Source: a bacterium
GTDB taxonomy: Bacteria > JAGOBX01
Direction: 5' to 3'
Assembly: GCA_029551925.1 (NCBI GenBank)
Contig: JAKPEO010000001.1
Location: 1 to 40,160, forward strand
Length of the DNA stretch: 40,160 nucleotides
A model generated the notes under the pieces. That model worked only from the letters and a program-made list of their open reading frames with translations, was not told the DNA's origin and did no database searches. Each line of letters opens with the position of its first letter. Position 1 is the stretch's first letter. Positions 7,457 to 16,663 of this stretch are shown one piece after another. The position numbers were made by a program, and so were the translations under genes.

Positions 7457-8539
7457 TTATTCTCCTTGCTCCTTTTTGCGCAACTCTTCGTAAGCATTAT
7501 AATATTCCCACAATTTCGTGTTATTATTTTCTAATGTATTATTAATTTTTTCTTGCAATTGATAAATATCCGAACCCTGTAATTTTTCGTCAAGTTCAAT
7601 TAATTTCAATTCCTGTTCTAAATTAGTTTCTAACACTTCATTAATTTTATGTATCGGAGCAATATAATATTTCAAAATTATCAAGTGTAAAGTAATTAGT
7701 AAAATTGCAATTAGCGGCAGCGCTGAAATTAATACCAGCATTTCTACTATTCGCACATAAAATTTTAATTCTTTAATTAAAATTTTTATCACTATTTTAT
7801 CATTCAACGAAATTTCATAAATATCATCTGGAAAATATTTATGAGTAAGTTCTTCTTTTGTGATTGAAATATAATTTTCTATCGGCTTGTCTAATGTATC
7901 CAAACTTATTTTGTAATAAATAACTCTATCAAGCATTTTCAGTTTTTCTATAAACTGCTCGGCAGAAAATTTTCCTTCCTCTGTTTTTGAAGTAATCACT
8001 ATTGCCCTTAATATTTGTCTGTAATTGTCATCTACAAACGAATGCAATCTTTTATCGACAAAATTAGAAACAATTATCGAGACAACAATCATTATTAAAA
8101 TAACAATAATAGCAATAGAATTAAATAATTTTTCTTCTATAAAACATTGCGACGAATGTTTGATTGCTTTCAGCCCGCGGAAAACACGCAGCATCCGCAA
8201 AATTCGTAAAATCCTTATAAATCTCGTATATTTTATCCCGCGCACTGCACGCAAAGCTGGAGTAATAATATCCGAACACGCTAAAATATCTATTATAATT
8301 TCAGCGCTGAACAAATATTTCTTACGAAATATTATTATTCTTACAATAACATCAATTAAAAATATTACTGAAATTATAGTATTGTATAATAAAAATTTAT
8401 TTTGCTGTTCAGGCGTGATTTCAAAATAGGAATTAATTAATAACCCAATTGCAATAACAACTAAAAATAATACAAAATAATCCCAAATTTTAAATGCTAA
8501 ACTTTTTTTTATTTTTTCTGCGTCTATCATTTTCGTCAT
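7457..8539 (-). CDS. Voltage-sensor-domain protein with extracytoplasmic sensor insert and HAMP-like tail
   Basis: A 360-residue membrane protein. Helices S1 (about 21-36), S2 (51-71, with D63), S3 (80-92, with D84 and D90) and S4 (97-124) form an ion-transport-family voltage sensor. S4 carries basic residues at every third position: R97, R100, K103, R106, R109, R112, R115, R118, R121 and K124. An S5-like helix follows (138-160). Instead of a pore loop with a selectivity filter there are about 100 residues (161-263) of mixed alpha/beta sequence resembling a small Cache-type extracytoplasmic sensor. The last membrane helix (266-289) leads into IAPIHKINEVLE, a HAMP-like helix pair, and a coiled tail with no catalytic domain. 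So it looks like a voltage-sensing or potential-modulated receptor rather than a channel. It heads an operon with its own promoter; no clear ribosome-binding site precedes ATG 8539. Confidence 0.75.
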   Translation of the reverse strand: MTKMIDAEKIKKSLAFKIWDYFVLFLVVIAIGLLINSYFEITPEQQNKFLLYNTIISVIFLIDVIVRIIIFRKKYLFSAEIIIDILACSDIITPALRAVRGIKYTRFIRILRILRMLRVFRGLKAIKHSSQCFIEEKLFNSIAIIVILIMIVVSIIVSNFVDKRLHSFVDDNYRQILRAIVITSKTEEGKFSAEQFIEKLKMLDRVIYYKISLDTLDKPIENYISITKEELTHKYFPDDIYEISLNDKIVIKILIKELKFYVRIVEMLVLISALPLIAILLITLHLIILKYYIAPIHKINEVLETNLEQELKLIELDEKLQGSDIYQLQEKINNTLENNNTKLWEYYNAYEELRKKEQGE

Positions 8540-8566
8540 TAACTAAAATTTATATTACGCTTTTTC

Positions 8567-8595
8567 ATATTAATTAAATTACATTTTTTTGTCAA
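8567..8595 (-). promoter_or_regulatory. Strong predicted promoter for the voltage-sensor operon
   Basis: On the - strand TTGACA (8595-8590) and TAATAT (8572-8567) are separated by exactly 17 bases. The predicted start is near 8560, about 20 bases before ATG 8539. It lies in the 64-base gap after tsaD, so the voltage-sensor gene, the 60-aa gene, manA and the fumarase subunit can be transcribed apart from tsaD. Confidence 0.65.
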
Positions 8596-8603
8596 ATTGA
8601 TTT

Positions 8604-9608
8604 TTACTTGACATTCATTCGCGCTGTTGGATTAAACGCTAAATCAAAATCATTCGGTTGATTGGCGCTTAAAAAATAATGCGCTAATCCAGCTACCATC
8701 GCAGCATTATCCAAACAATAAATCATCGAAGGCGCAAAAATTTTCTTTTCGCATTTTTTAGATTTTTCTTCAAAGATACAGCGCAATCTTTTGTTTGCCG
8801 CTACGCCGCCGCCGAGTATAATATTTTTTATATTGTATTCATCAGCTGCGCGAAATGTTTTTTCTAATAATACGTCAAACGCCGCGCTCTGAAACGAAGC
8901 GCAGACATCGTTAATATTATAATTTTTATTTTCATTTAAATAATACAAAACAGCAGTCTTTAAGCCGCTAAAACTAAAATTATAATTATTTTCTTTTATT
9001 AATGGTCTGGGAAAATTTATCGCACAGGCATTACCTTGTTCAGCGTATTTTTCTATTTTCGGACCACCTGGATAACCTAAATCCAACATCTTCGCTACTT
9101 TATCAAAAGTCTCGCCGACAGCATCATCCAATGTGCTGCCTAATATTGAATATTCAGTATAATAATCAGATTTGATGATAAGTGTATGCCCGCCAGACAC
9201 TATCAAGCCAATCACAGGATAAATAATATCGTACTCTAAATTCGCGGCAAATAAATGAGCAGATATATGATTAATTGTTATTAGCGGTTTGTTGAGCGCA
9301 TACGCTAAACTTTTTGCGACTGTCACGCCGATTAATAATGCGCCTATCAATCCCGGTTCGCCTGTCACAGCAATTGCATCAATATCGCGCAATTGCAGAT
9401 TATTTTTTTTTAATAATTTTTCTATTAGCGGCATAATAATTTCTAAATGCATTCGCGCCGCTATTTCAGGTACTACCCCGCCAAATTCACTATGCTTTTT
9501 AACTTGTGAATATAAAAAATTGTCTATTACTATCTTGCCGTTTTTTACTAATGCAACCGCAGTCTCGTCGCAAGAGGTCTCAATACCTAATATGAATAAA
9601 TCTTTCAT
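8604..9608 (-). CDS. tsaD: tRNA N6-adenosine threonylcarbamoyltransferase TsaD
   Basis: A 334-residue ASKHA-fold protein that, with TsaB and TsaE, transfers the threonylcarbamoyl group to A37 of ANN-decoding tRNAs in the cytoplasm. The start GIETSCDETAVAL is the family signature; the metal site HISAH lies near residue 110, followed by VSGGHT, DDAVGETFDKVAK and the C-terminal GGGVAANKRLR. Length is typical (330-345). Tight spacing (nine bases) to the 5'-nucleotidase lipoprotein upstream suggests shared transcription. The family is essential and nearly universal, so it gives little on lifestyle. Confidence 0.97.
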   Translation of the reverse strand: MKDLFILGIETSCDETAVALVKNGKIVIDNFLYSQVKKHSEFGGVVPEIAARMHLEIIMPLIEKLLKKNNLQLRDIDAIAVTGEPGLIGALLIGVTVAKSLAYALNKPLITINHISAHLFAANLEYDIIYPVIGLIVSGGHTLIIKSDYYTEYSILGSTLDDAVGETFDKVAKMLDLGYPGGPKIEKYAEQGNACAINFPRPLIKENNYNFSFSGLKTAVLYYLNENKNYNINDVCASFQSAAFDVLLEKTFRAADEYNIKNIILGGGVAANKRLRCIFEEKSKKCEKKIFAPSMIYCLDNAAMVAGLAHYFLSANQPNDFDLAFNPTARMNVK

Positions 9609-9617
9609 AACAATTAA

Positions 9618-11165
9618 TTATTTTTCTTTCGCGCGACCTTCTGGATATGGCTTGTATTTTTTCTTTGCTTTTAAATATTTTATATATTCTTCGGCAAATG
9701 ATTCGCCTATTTTTTTAGATTTTTCGGCTTTATAATATTTTTCCGCATCTTGCGCGCTGCGTTCGTCGAATATTACAGTATATTTATTTTTTAAATTTAT
9801 CGGCTTTTTCTTGAACAACAATTCCGAAATACTTATTTTCTCGCGTGATACTTCATAGGTATATGATAATGTATGCGGTATATGTAAATATCTGTCTTTG
9901 CGTTTGTTTAAATAATATTCAAGCATTTTCTTGATATTTTCGCCAGTCATCTGAACCTGATAGATTCCGCTTTCAAATGGAAACGCTTCGTAAATATCAT
10001 TTTTAGTGATTTCTGGACCGGGTATTGAATTGCGTATCATTTTGGAACTAAAAAAAGCCGCGTCCGCTTTAAATGCATCTACTAACGCGTCAACAGCAAA
10101 ATTGCCTAACGGCGTCTCGCCAAACCGCGAAACATTACTTAATGGCTTTTCAGTAGTGGCTATTACTTCAAATAGCTCAGCAATCTTTTCTTTTTCTTTA
10201 TCTACTAATTCATTTATTTCTTCGTCAATCTGAATTTTGTCAACATATGTAGGTATCAATTCATAATCCATTTTTTTTACGGTCTTTGATGTTACATCGA
10301 ATTCCATCGAAACTTTGCCCAAATGCGTGCCATTAAAATTCGCTTGAACTACCGGCACTGGCAAGTTGTTATCTATTGATTCTACTAATGTATGAGAATG
10401 TCCGCCAATTATTAAATGCACACCGGAATTTTTTCCTAATTTTTCTGATAATATTACATCTTCCTCAAAGCCAATATGCGATAATATCACTACTGCATCC
10501 GCTTTATCAGTAGATTCTTTTACATATTTTTTTACTGTATTTAAAGCATCTTCGACTTTTACATTATAATTTTTTTCTGTGTAAGATTTGCCTGTGAGCG
10601 GAAATAAACCAATAAACATAATTCTAACATTATTTTTCGTAGTCAAAACTTTATATGGTTCGACAAGCAGTTCATTTGATTCGGCATCTAATAAATTTGC
10701 TGATACTAACGGAAATTTTATCTTTTGTCGCAATTCATCAAAACGCTCTCTGCCGTAGTCAAATTCATGATTTCCAATTGTCGCAATATCAGGATTTAAT
10801 TTATTCATTATTTCAACTGCAAATTCACCTGTTGATAATTTATCTAATGGCGACTGCAAAAATATATCGCCGGCAAATGCTATTATCGCATTTTTATCTT
10901 CTTCGCGAATTTTTTTTATATAACCAGCTAATGTCGCAGCGCCGCTCCATTTCGGCAGTCCTTCTTCTTCTGTGTTTTTAGTTGGCAAAAATGCGCAGTG
11001 AAAATCATTAAAATGATATATAGTTAATTTTTCAATACGCGGCGCTTCTTCTACTTTCGACTGTTCGACATTTTGCGTCTCTTCTGTTTTTTTAGCGCAG
11101 CCAAAAGTAAACAACAAAATCAAAATAACAATTAATAAATTTTTCAATTTAAAAAATTTTGACAT
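9618..11165 (-). CDS. 5'-nucleotidase / UshA-like metallophosphatase lipoprotein
   Basis: A 515-residue exported phosphatase. A lipoprotein signal peptide ends at LLFTFGC (cysteine 23). The metallophosphatase domain shows HFNDFHCAF, FAGDIFLQSPL, GNHEFDYG, ILSHIGFEEDV and GGHSHT, giving the two-metal ligand set. The C-terminal 5'-nucleotidase substrate domain begins near LGNFAVDALVDAF and contains FPFESGIYQVQMTGE, typical of the family. UshA-type enzymes hydrolyse nucleotides or UDP-sugars in the periplasm so nucleosides and phosphate can be recovered; substrate cannot be told here. The segment after the substrate motif reads NSIPGPEIT where many members have NGGIR, a departure worth noting. 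Lipid anchoring suggests the outer membrane inner face or cell surface. Confidence 0.9.
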   Translation of the reverse strand: MSKFFKLKNLLIVILILLFTFGCAKKTEETQNVEQSKVEEAPRIEKLTIYHFNDFHCAFLPTKNTEEEGLPKWSGAATLAGYIKKIREEDKNAIIAFAGDIFLQSPLDKLSTGEFAVEIMNKLNPDIATIGNHEFDYGRERFDELRQKIKFPLVSANLLDAESNELLVEPYKVLTTKNNVRIMFIGLFPLTGKSYTEKNYNVKVEDALNTVKKYVKESTDKADAVVILSHIGFEEDVILSEKLGKNSGVHLIIGGHSHTLVESIDNNLPVPVVQANFNGTHLGKVSMEFDVTSKTVKKMDYELIPTYVDKIQIDEEINELVDKEKEKIAELFEVIATTEKPLSNVSRFGETPLGNFAVDALVDAFKADAAFFSSKMIRNSIPGPEITKNDIYEAFPFESGIYQVQMTGENIKKMLEYYLNKRKDRYLHIPHTLSYTYEVSREKISISELLFKKKPINLKNKYTVIFDERSAQDAEKYYKAEKSKKIGESFAEEYIKYLKAKKKYKPYPEGRAKEK

Positions 11166-11205
11166 TTCTAATAGTCACCCCTTATTAAAAAATGTGAATT
11201 CTATA

Positions 11206-12642
11206 TTAATATGATGAAATTATAATCTCTATTCTGCGATTTTTGCTTCTGCCATCAGCAGTAGAATTACTTGCTATCGGTTTCGTGTCCGCTAATCCTT
11301 GAACAGTTATTCTATTAGCAGAAACTTTAAAATTATTTATTAATGTCCGTGCTATTACGCTTGCGCGCGCTGAAGATAATTCCCAATTCGTAGGATATTT
11401 CGGATTATTAGTGGCAATATTATCGCTGTGCCCGCTAATTAAAATTTTTCTGCTGGTATATTTATTAAAAATTTCTGATAACTTTTTCAAAATTTCAATA
11501 CCGCCATTATTCAACAACATTTTATTTGGCTGATATAAATCTTTTTCATAAATTATTATTTTTATTTCTTTTTCTTGATGCGTTAAATTCAATACATTTA
11601 ACTTTAATTTTTCTAATTCTTCAATTATTGCGGCATTCTCATTTTCAAGTTTTTTTAATTCTTCAATTTTATCTAATCCTACTAATTTTGTCAGCTCTTC
11701 TAATTTTATTTTTATTGCATTATATTCCCGATTTATCAATTCAGTATTTTTCTCTATTATTCGCAAACGAGCAATCTCTTCTTTTAATTTGTTATTTTCA
11801 TGTGATAAAGTATTATTGTCATTTTTCAATTCTTCTAATTCTGATTGGACTTTTTCAGCCGCCTGTTTCTCCGCTGTATTTGCCAATCCCTGATATTCTT
11901 CTTGTTTCTGCGCTAATTCCGCTAACAAACTATTCACACGCAATGTCAGCGAATCATTAATCGTTTTTAATTTTATATTCGTTTCTTCGTTATTCTTAAA
12001 TTCTTTCTTTATTTTTTCAGTTTCTTCTAATAAATTATTATATTTTATATTTTCATTTGCTATTCGTTCTTCGATGTTTTTTTGCAGTTGTATTATTCGA
12101 TTATTCAATTGTTCAATTTCATTTTGTCTTGCGGCCACTGTATTTTTTAAATTTGTTATTTCTATATTCAAAGAATTTTCGATATTTTCCTGCTCTTTGA
12201 TTTTTTCTACTTTTGCTGATAATTCGTTGTTGAGATTTGCAATTAATTCCTGATTCTGCGCAAGTTGCGTTTCTAATCTCTTTATTTTGTCAGATAATTC
12301 ACTATTGAAATTTTGCAATTGACTGTTATTTTTCTGCGCATTAATAACTTCTTCTTTTAATAATAAATTCTGCTTTTCAACTAATCGCAAATTTTCGGTC
12401 AGCGGCGTTTTTTCTTCTTTCAATTCTTCTATTATTTTTTTTAAATTTTGATTTAATTCTTCTGATTTTTCAATATCAGATTTTAATTTCTCTAATTCTA
12501 TTTTACGATTATCCGCTAATACGGTAATTTTCTGGATTTCAGCGTCTTTTTCAAGTAATGTTTTCTGAAAGCCCGGAGTATATGCGCAGCTTACGCAAAA
12601 AATAATTAATAAAAAAAATAATATTATTCGTTTCTTTTTCAT
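11206..12642 (-). CDS. OmpA-like peptidoglycan-binding lipoprotein with long coiled coil
   Basis: A 478-residue predicted lipoprotein. The signal peptide (MKKKRIILFFLLIIFCVSC) ends with a lipobox. Residues about 25-350 are an almost continuous coiled coil of leucine-, glutamate- and lysine-rich heptads. The C-terminal 115 residues are an OmpA/MotB-type peptidoglycan-binding domain: ISGHSDNIATNN, then NWELSSARASVIARTL, and GLADTKPIASNSTADGR with NRRIEI. It would span the periplasm from the outer membrane to the cell wall. The start is ATG 12642; an in-frame codon at 12672 would overlap the upstream gene and put ten residues before the signal. It begins eight bases after the nitroreductase stop. 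A stator-like or envelope-spacer role is possible; no partner is visible. Confidence 0.88.
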   Translation of the reverse strand: MKKKRIILFFLLIIFCVSCAYTPGFQKTLLEKDAEIQKITVLADNRKIELEKLKSDIEKSEELNQNLKKIIEELKEEKTPLTENLRLVEKQNLLLKEEVINAQKNNSQLQNFNSELSDKIKRLETQLAQNQELIANLNNELSAKVEKIKEQENIENSLNIEITNLKNTVAARQNEIEQLNNRIIQLQKNIEERIANENIKYNNLLEETEKIKKEFKNNEETNIKLKTINDSLTLRVNSLLAELAQKQEEYQGLANTAEKQAAEKVQSELEELKNDNNTLSHENNKLKEEIARLRIIEKNTELINREYNAIKIKLEELTKLVGLDKIEELKKLENENAAIIEELEKLKLNVLNLTHQEKEIKIIIYEKDLYQPNKMLLNNGGIEILKKLSEIFNKYTSRKILISGHSDNIATNNPKYPTNWELSSARASVIARTLINNFKVSANRITVQGLADTKPIASNSTADGRSKNRRIEIIISSY

Positions 12643-12650
12643 AAAAAAAA

Positions 12651-13154
12651 TTATTTGCTGTATTCTTCCCAAAATAATTTTTCTTCTAATGGCTTCTTTT
12701 CAGTTGGTTTGACTTTTTCTGATGGATAACCTATTGGTATCAAACTTACAAGTTTATAATTATTCGGCACTTTTAAATATTCTCTTATTTTATCCGCATA
12801 ATCTTTTTTGTCACCCGCGACCCACACAGCGCCTAAACCAAAAGAATGCGCGGCATTCAATATATTTTGCGTTGCGGCGCTACCGTCTTCTAAATAATAT
12901 GTTACATTTTCACAAAATACACAAACACAAACAGGCGCAAATTCTATATACGGCCCGTTATTCGGACACATATCTTTTATTGCTTTACGCCGAACAGCAT
13001 CTGTAACTACCACAAAGAGCCAAGGCTGAATATTTCGTGCAGTCGCAGCATGATGCCCGGCATTTATTATTTTGGTAATTATCTCTTTTGATATTGGCGC
13101 ACTTGAAAAATTTCGCACACTTGTGCGTGATATTAACGTTTCATATAACCCCAT
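12651..13154 (-). CDS. Nitroreductase-family FMN oxidoreductase
   Basis: A 167-residue member of the nitroreductase family, homodimeric flavoproteins using NAD(P)H. SRTSVRNFSSAPIS is the FMN-phosphate-binding start, ATARNIQPWLFVVV is the central motif with flavin contacts, and AAHSFGLGAVWVAG is the conserved glycine-rich helix. Length matches the shorter subfamily found in anaerobes. The C-terminal half contains unusual closely spaced cysteines (VCVCVFC). ATG 13154 is preceded by TAGGAGAC, nine bases upstream. It lies 18 bases after the response-regulator gene. The natural substrate in this family is rarely predictable; quinones, nitroaromatics or flavins are all possible. Confidence 0.9.
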   Translation of the reverse strand: MGLYETLISRTSVRNFSSAPISKEIITKIINAGHHAATARNIQPWLFVVVTDAVRRKAIKDMCPNNGPYIEFAPVCVCVFCENVTYYLEDGSAATQNILNAAHSFGLGAVWVAGDKKDYADKIREYLKVPNNYKLVSLIPIGYPSEKVKPTEKKPLEEKLFWEEYSK

Positions 13155-13172
13155 ATTTATTTGTCTCCTAAT

Positions 13173-13667
13173 TTATATTATTCTTTGTTTTTTACGCTTT
13201 TGCGATAATAAAACACTTTGCACTACTTTCATAAACTCTTCTTCATTATACGGTTTTAATATATATGCGCTGATGCCCTGCCTTAAAAAATTTATTACTG
13301 TATTTTTATCTGCAACCGATGTGCACATTACTATCGGAATCCCGTCAAGCACTTTAGCTTCATTGCCTTTTTGCAAAAATTCTGAGCCGTTCATTATCGG
13401 CATATTATAATCCAAAAATATTAAATCTATATTAGAATTATATCTGCCTAACTGCATAAAACCTTCAATACCATTGCGCGCTTCGATAAATTCTATCTGC
13501 TTTTTAGTCGATAAACTGCGGATAATAGCCCGACGAGCTGTGTCAGAATCATCGATTATTAATATCTTTAATTTTTGCTCGTTTACAATTACTTTCTCAT
13601 TTTCTAATTCTTTTAATATCTCGTCTATTCTTTGAGATATTGTAAGGTCTTCTAAATCTTTTGCCAT
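13173..13667 (-). CDS. CheY-like single-domain response regulator with N-terminal extension
   Basis: A 164-residue protein with one receiver domain (about 38-160). The acidic pocket IIDDSD, phosphoacceptor aspartate in FLDYNMPIMNG, CTSV and the lysine in LKPYNEEE are all present, so it should be phosphorylated. The first 37 residues are a charged helix with no recognised domain. There is no output domain, so it probably acts by protein contacts, like CheY. The best candidate kinase in the neighbourhood is the hybrid CheA at 16664-19630. It lies downstream of the cyclase gene but has its own promoter-like sequence, 140 bases separating them. No ribosome-binding site precedes ATG 13667. Confidence 0.9.
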   Translation of the reverse strand: MAKDLEDLTISQRIDEILKELENEKVIVNEQKLKILIIDDSDTARRAIIRSLSTKKQIEFIEARNGIEGFMQLGRYNSNIDLIFLDYNMPIMNGSEFLQKGNEAKVLDGIPIVMCTSVADKNTVINFLRQGISAYILKPYNEEEFMKVVQSVLLSQKRKKQRII

Positions 13668-13677
13668 AATGTTTATT

Positions 13678-13705
13678 AGTATATTTATTAATTCATTTTT
13701 GTCAA
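13678..13705 (-). promoter_or_regulatory. Predicted promoter of the response regulator; implies a leaderless mRNA
   Basis: On the - strand TTGACA (13705-13700) and TATACT (13683-13678) are 16 bases apart. Transcription would begin near 13671, only about four bases before ATG 13667, and no Shine-Dalgarno sequence is present. The rest of the 140-base gap up to the cyclase gene holds a GC-richer stretch (about 13735-13775) with a four-bp hairpin but no gene. Confidence 0.5.
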
Positions 13706-13807
13706 TATAATTTCTAATTCAATTACATTGTGTTTGATGACATTGGACACCTTTGCGCTGCGAAGCAGTTGAAAAATAATTGTCGGAAATATAACACTAT
13801 GAAATAA

Positions 13808-15571
13808 TTATATCGCTATAACATCTAATACACTGTAAGCTTCTATTTTTTTTGTTTTGCCTTTTAATGATAATTGCCCTTTATTCTCGACTTTGACATA
13901 ATCTTTTACTAATTTATATGTGCTTTCGCTCAATAAAACGCCGTTTATCGGACAATTACTTTCTAATCTCTGCGCAACATTCACTGTATCGCCGATAACA
14001 GTAAAATCACGACGCGATAATTTGCTGCCTATATCGCCGATATACAAATTTCCGGAATTTATTCCTATGCGCATATTTATCGGCGTCTCGCGATTTTTAT
14101 TAAATTCTTTTAATGTTTCTATAATTTCAAAACCTGCTTTTACTGCATTCAGCGCGCCTAATTCAATCTCTTTTGCAAATACCGCCATTATTGCGTCGCC
14201 AATGAATTTATCTATGTTTCCGCTATATTTCAAAATCACTCTGCACATAGCGTCAAAATATTCATTAAGCAATTCCACAAGTTGCTGCGGATTTAATTTT
14301 TCGCAAGTCGGCGTAAATTGCGCAATATCTGTGAACATAACAGTCGCAAATATCTGCTTGGCGCGCATTTCTGATTTAGCGTTCATTTTCTGTCCGCGCT
14401 TCACAGCTTCTTGATATGCCGCATCAGACACATAATTTCGCAAAATCTCGCGCTCGCGCTCCATTTTACTTTCCGCTATTAATCTTTCTACAATAACAAG
14501 CAATTTATCAACGGAAAAAGGTTTGGTTAAATACGCTTTTACGCCTGCCGCTGCTTGTTTGGCTCGATCGCGCGCAGCATCGCGAGATGTCAACATTATC
14601 GTCGGTATCTCTTTTAATTTTTCGTGTTTGCGTAATTCTTGACATAATTCCCACCCGTTCATTATCGGCATATCATAATCGGTTGTAATCAAATCAGGAT
14701 TGCATTCAAGAGCTTTTTGTAAGCCGTCTTTGCCATTAACAGCATAATAAACCTTAAAGCCCTGCTGTTCTAATCCTTGAATAACCATATTTCTTATTGT
14801 CTTGCTGTCATCAATTACCAAAATCTTTTCGCGAGTCGATTTTATATTTTCTTTTAGTATCGCATCTAATCTACTTATCAGTTCTTCCGCGTTCACAGGT
14901 TTGGTAAGATAATCATTAGCTCCGACATCAAATCTGCGGTCTATATCTACACCTGTTGTCAAAGAGGATAATATTACAATTGGTATTTTTTCAGTGGACG
15001 GATTCTGTTTTACTGCTTTGCATAATTCATAGCCGTTCATTATTGGCATTTCTATATCAGTCAGTATAATATCTGGCTTTTGTTTCTCTAATATTTCTAA
15101 TGCTTCTTGACCGTTATATGCCTGCAATACTCGATAATTATTATTAATCAAAATTTCTAATAATTGTTTGTGGATTATCTTGCTGTCGTCTATTATCAAG
15201 ATATAGCGTTTATCATTCAATATTTTATCAAACTCTATTAAAAATTGTTCTTTATTTATTGGCAGTTTTATATATGTATATTTTACATCTTCTAATGTTA
15301 TATCTACATTTTTAAAAGCATAAAATAAAATCGGCACAGGTGCTAACAAAGTTTCAGATTTTATTTTTGTCAATAACTCATCATTCAAATCATTATAATA
15401 AATTATTATTAACAGCGGATTATAATTTAATAATTCAGGAATTATTTCAGCGGGCGAGTCCGGAAAATAGCGAAAGTCTTCTTCTATTTTTTCAAACATA
15501 TTCTCAAAAAAATTTTTTAATAATTCATTTTCAAAAATTACCGCTACGCGTTTTTTTAAGTTTTTCTTCAT
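13808..15571 (-). CDS. Response regulator with three receiver-like domains and a class III adenylate cyclase
   Basis: A 587-residue cytoplasmic protein. Residues 1-118 resemble a degenerate receiver lacking the acidic pocket; 122-240 and 247-365 are intact receivers with phosphoacceptors D172 and D298 and lysines in LTKP. Residues 405-587 are a class III nucleotide cyclase: metal ligands D415 (FTDIAQFT) and D459 (KFIGDAIM), substrate-specifying K455 and T524, transition-state N531 and R535. The lysine/threonine pair is that of class IIIb adenylate cyclases, so cAMP is the likely product; these enzymes are often bicarbonate-responsive. Location directly after cheB makes the hybrid CheA a likely phosphodonor. 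GCGGAG precedes ATG 15571. Two stand-alone cNMP-binding proteins in the window are candidate receptors. Confidence 0.92.
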   Translation of the reverse strand: MKKNLKKRVAVIFENELLKNFFENMFEKIEEDFRYFPDSPAEIIPELLNYNPLLIIIYYNDLNDELLTKIKSETLLAPVPILFYAFKNVDITLEDVKYTYIKLPINKEQFLIEFDKILNDKRYILIIDDSKIIHKQLLEILINNNYRVLQAYNGQEALEILEKQKPDIILTDIEMPIMNGYELCKAVKQNPSTEKIPIVILSSLTTGVDIDRRFDVGANDYLTKPVNAEELISRLDAILKENIKSTREKILVIDDSKTIRNMVIQGLEQQGFKVYYAVNGKDGLQKALECNPDLITTDYDMPIMNGWELCQELRKHEKLKEIPTIMLTSRDAARDRAKQAAAGVKAYLTKPFSVDKLLVIVERLIAESKMEREREILRNYVSDAAYQEAVKRGQKMNAKSEMRAKQIFATVMFTDIAQFTPTCEKLNPQQLVELLNEYFDAMCRVILKYSGNIDKFIGDAIMAVFAKEIELGALNAVKAGFEIIETLKEFNKNRETPINMRIGINSGNLYIGDIGSKLSRRDFTVIGDTVNVAQRLESNCPINGVLLSESTYKLVKDYVKVENKGQLSLKGKTKKIEAYSVLDVIAI

Positions 15572-15597
15572 TTGATATTACTCCGCAAATTTATAAT

Positions 15598-16635
15598 CTA
15601 AAATTTATATTTGTTTTTCTGCCAGTGATTCAATTTTGCTATTATTACGCGCGGCGCTAAAATAAAATCTGCAAATCCTGCATTGATAACGCTTTCTGGC
15701 ATTCTTGAAATCATAGCAGTATCCGGCGACTGACATATTATTTTGCCACCGCGCGCTTTTATCAACGCAGCGCCTTGAACGCCGTCATTTCCCATACCGG
15801 TTAATATTACGCCTATGCATTTATTAAAGTAATTGTCTGCTACTGACATAAATGTTTCATCAATTGACGGCTGCCATATAGAATTTTCAGGGATTTCGAC
15901 AAGTCTTATTTTACTTCGTTCAACTAATAAATTTCTATCGCCCGGGCAAACATATATGTGCTTTTCCTTTATAGTTTCATTATTTTTCGCTTCTGATACT
16001 TTTAATTTTGTTATTTGCGCAAGTTGATTGGCAAATATTGCAGTATATTTCGGCGGCATATGCTGCACTATAATTACTGCGGCTTTAAAATCAGGATTTA
16101 ATAATCCGATTAGTTCCGGCAAAAGCGCCGGACCGCCAGTTGATGCGCCGATGCAGACCACATATTGAGCAACTGTAATATCCAATGTTTCTTCCTTTGA
16201 CAAATTTTTGAATTGCTCTATTTTTCTTAAATCTATTTTTTTCTGTCTTATGTATTTTGTATTTCTAATTTTTTTGGCTAATTCATCTATAATAGAATCA
16301 ATATCGGATATTTCGCCGTCCGGCTTTTGTATAAAATCCACAGCGCCATATCTTAATGCCTTTATAGTCAATTCCGCATCTTTTTTAGAATATGCGCTTA
16401 ACATTATTATCGGCGCTGGATTATTAGACATTATTTCAGCGACTGCATCAATACCGTTCATTACAGGCATATTTATATCCATAGTTATGCAGTCCGGTTT
16501 TAATATTTTATTCTGTTCTATCGCTTCTTTACCATTATAAGCGGCTCCGCAAATTTCTATATCCGTAAATTTTTCCAATTTCCGCTTTATTAAATTTGAC
16601 ATATATTTTGAATCTTCTACTATCAATACCCTCAT
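15598..16635 (-). CDS. cheB: Chemotaxis protein-glutamate methylesterase CheB
   Basis: A 345-residue CheB. The N-terminal receiver (1-120) has IVEDSKYM, the phosphoacceptor in ITMDINMPVMNG and the lysine in IQKPDG. After a linker the methylesterase domain carries the catalytic triad: serine in GASTGGP, histidine in QHMPPKYT and aspartate in TGMGNDG. It removes methyl groups from, or deamidates, glutamyl residues of chemoreceptors and is opposed by CheR. No receptor gene is in the window, so the receptors it modifies are elsewhere. It follows cheA by 28 bases. All catalytic residues are intact, so adaptation should function. Confidence 0.96.
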   Translation of the reverse strand: MRVLIVEDSKYMSNLIKRKLEKFTDIEICGAAYNGKEAIEQNKILKPDCITMDINMPVMNGIDAVAEIMSNNPAPIIMLSAYSKKDAELTIKALRYGAVDFIQKPDGEISDIDSIIDELAKKIRNTKYIRQKKIDLRKIEQFKNLSKEETLDITVAQYVVCIGASTGGPALLPELIGLLNPDFKAAVIIVQHMPPKYTAIFANQLAQITKLKVSEAKNNETIKEKHIYVCPGDRNLLVERSKIRLVEIPENSIWQPSIDETFMSVADNYFNKCIGVILTGMGNDGVQGAALIKARGGKIICQSPDTAMISRMPESVINAGFADFILAPRVIIAKLNHWQKNKYKF

Positions 16636-16663
16636 TACAGCATCACTTATTTTTTTTATTCAA

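Noticed and set aside
7457-8539. Ordinary voltage-gated potassium channel
   Set aside because: No TVGYG-like or other filter and no pore helix between the fifth and sixth membrane helices.
13735-13775. Small RNA or terminator in the GC-richer gap after the cyclase
   Set aside because: Only a four-bp hairpin, with no T run and no promoter.
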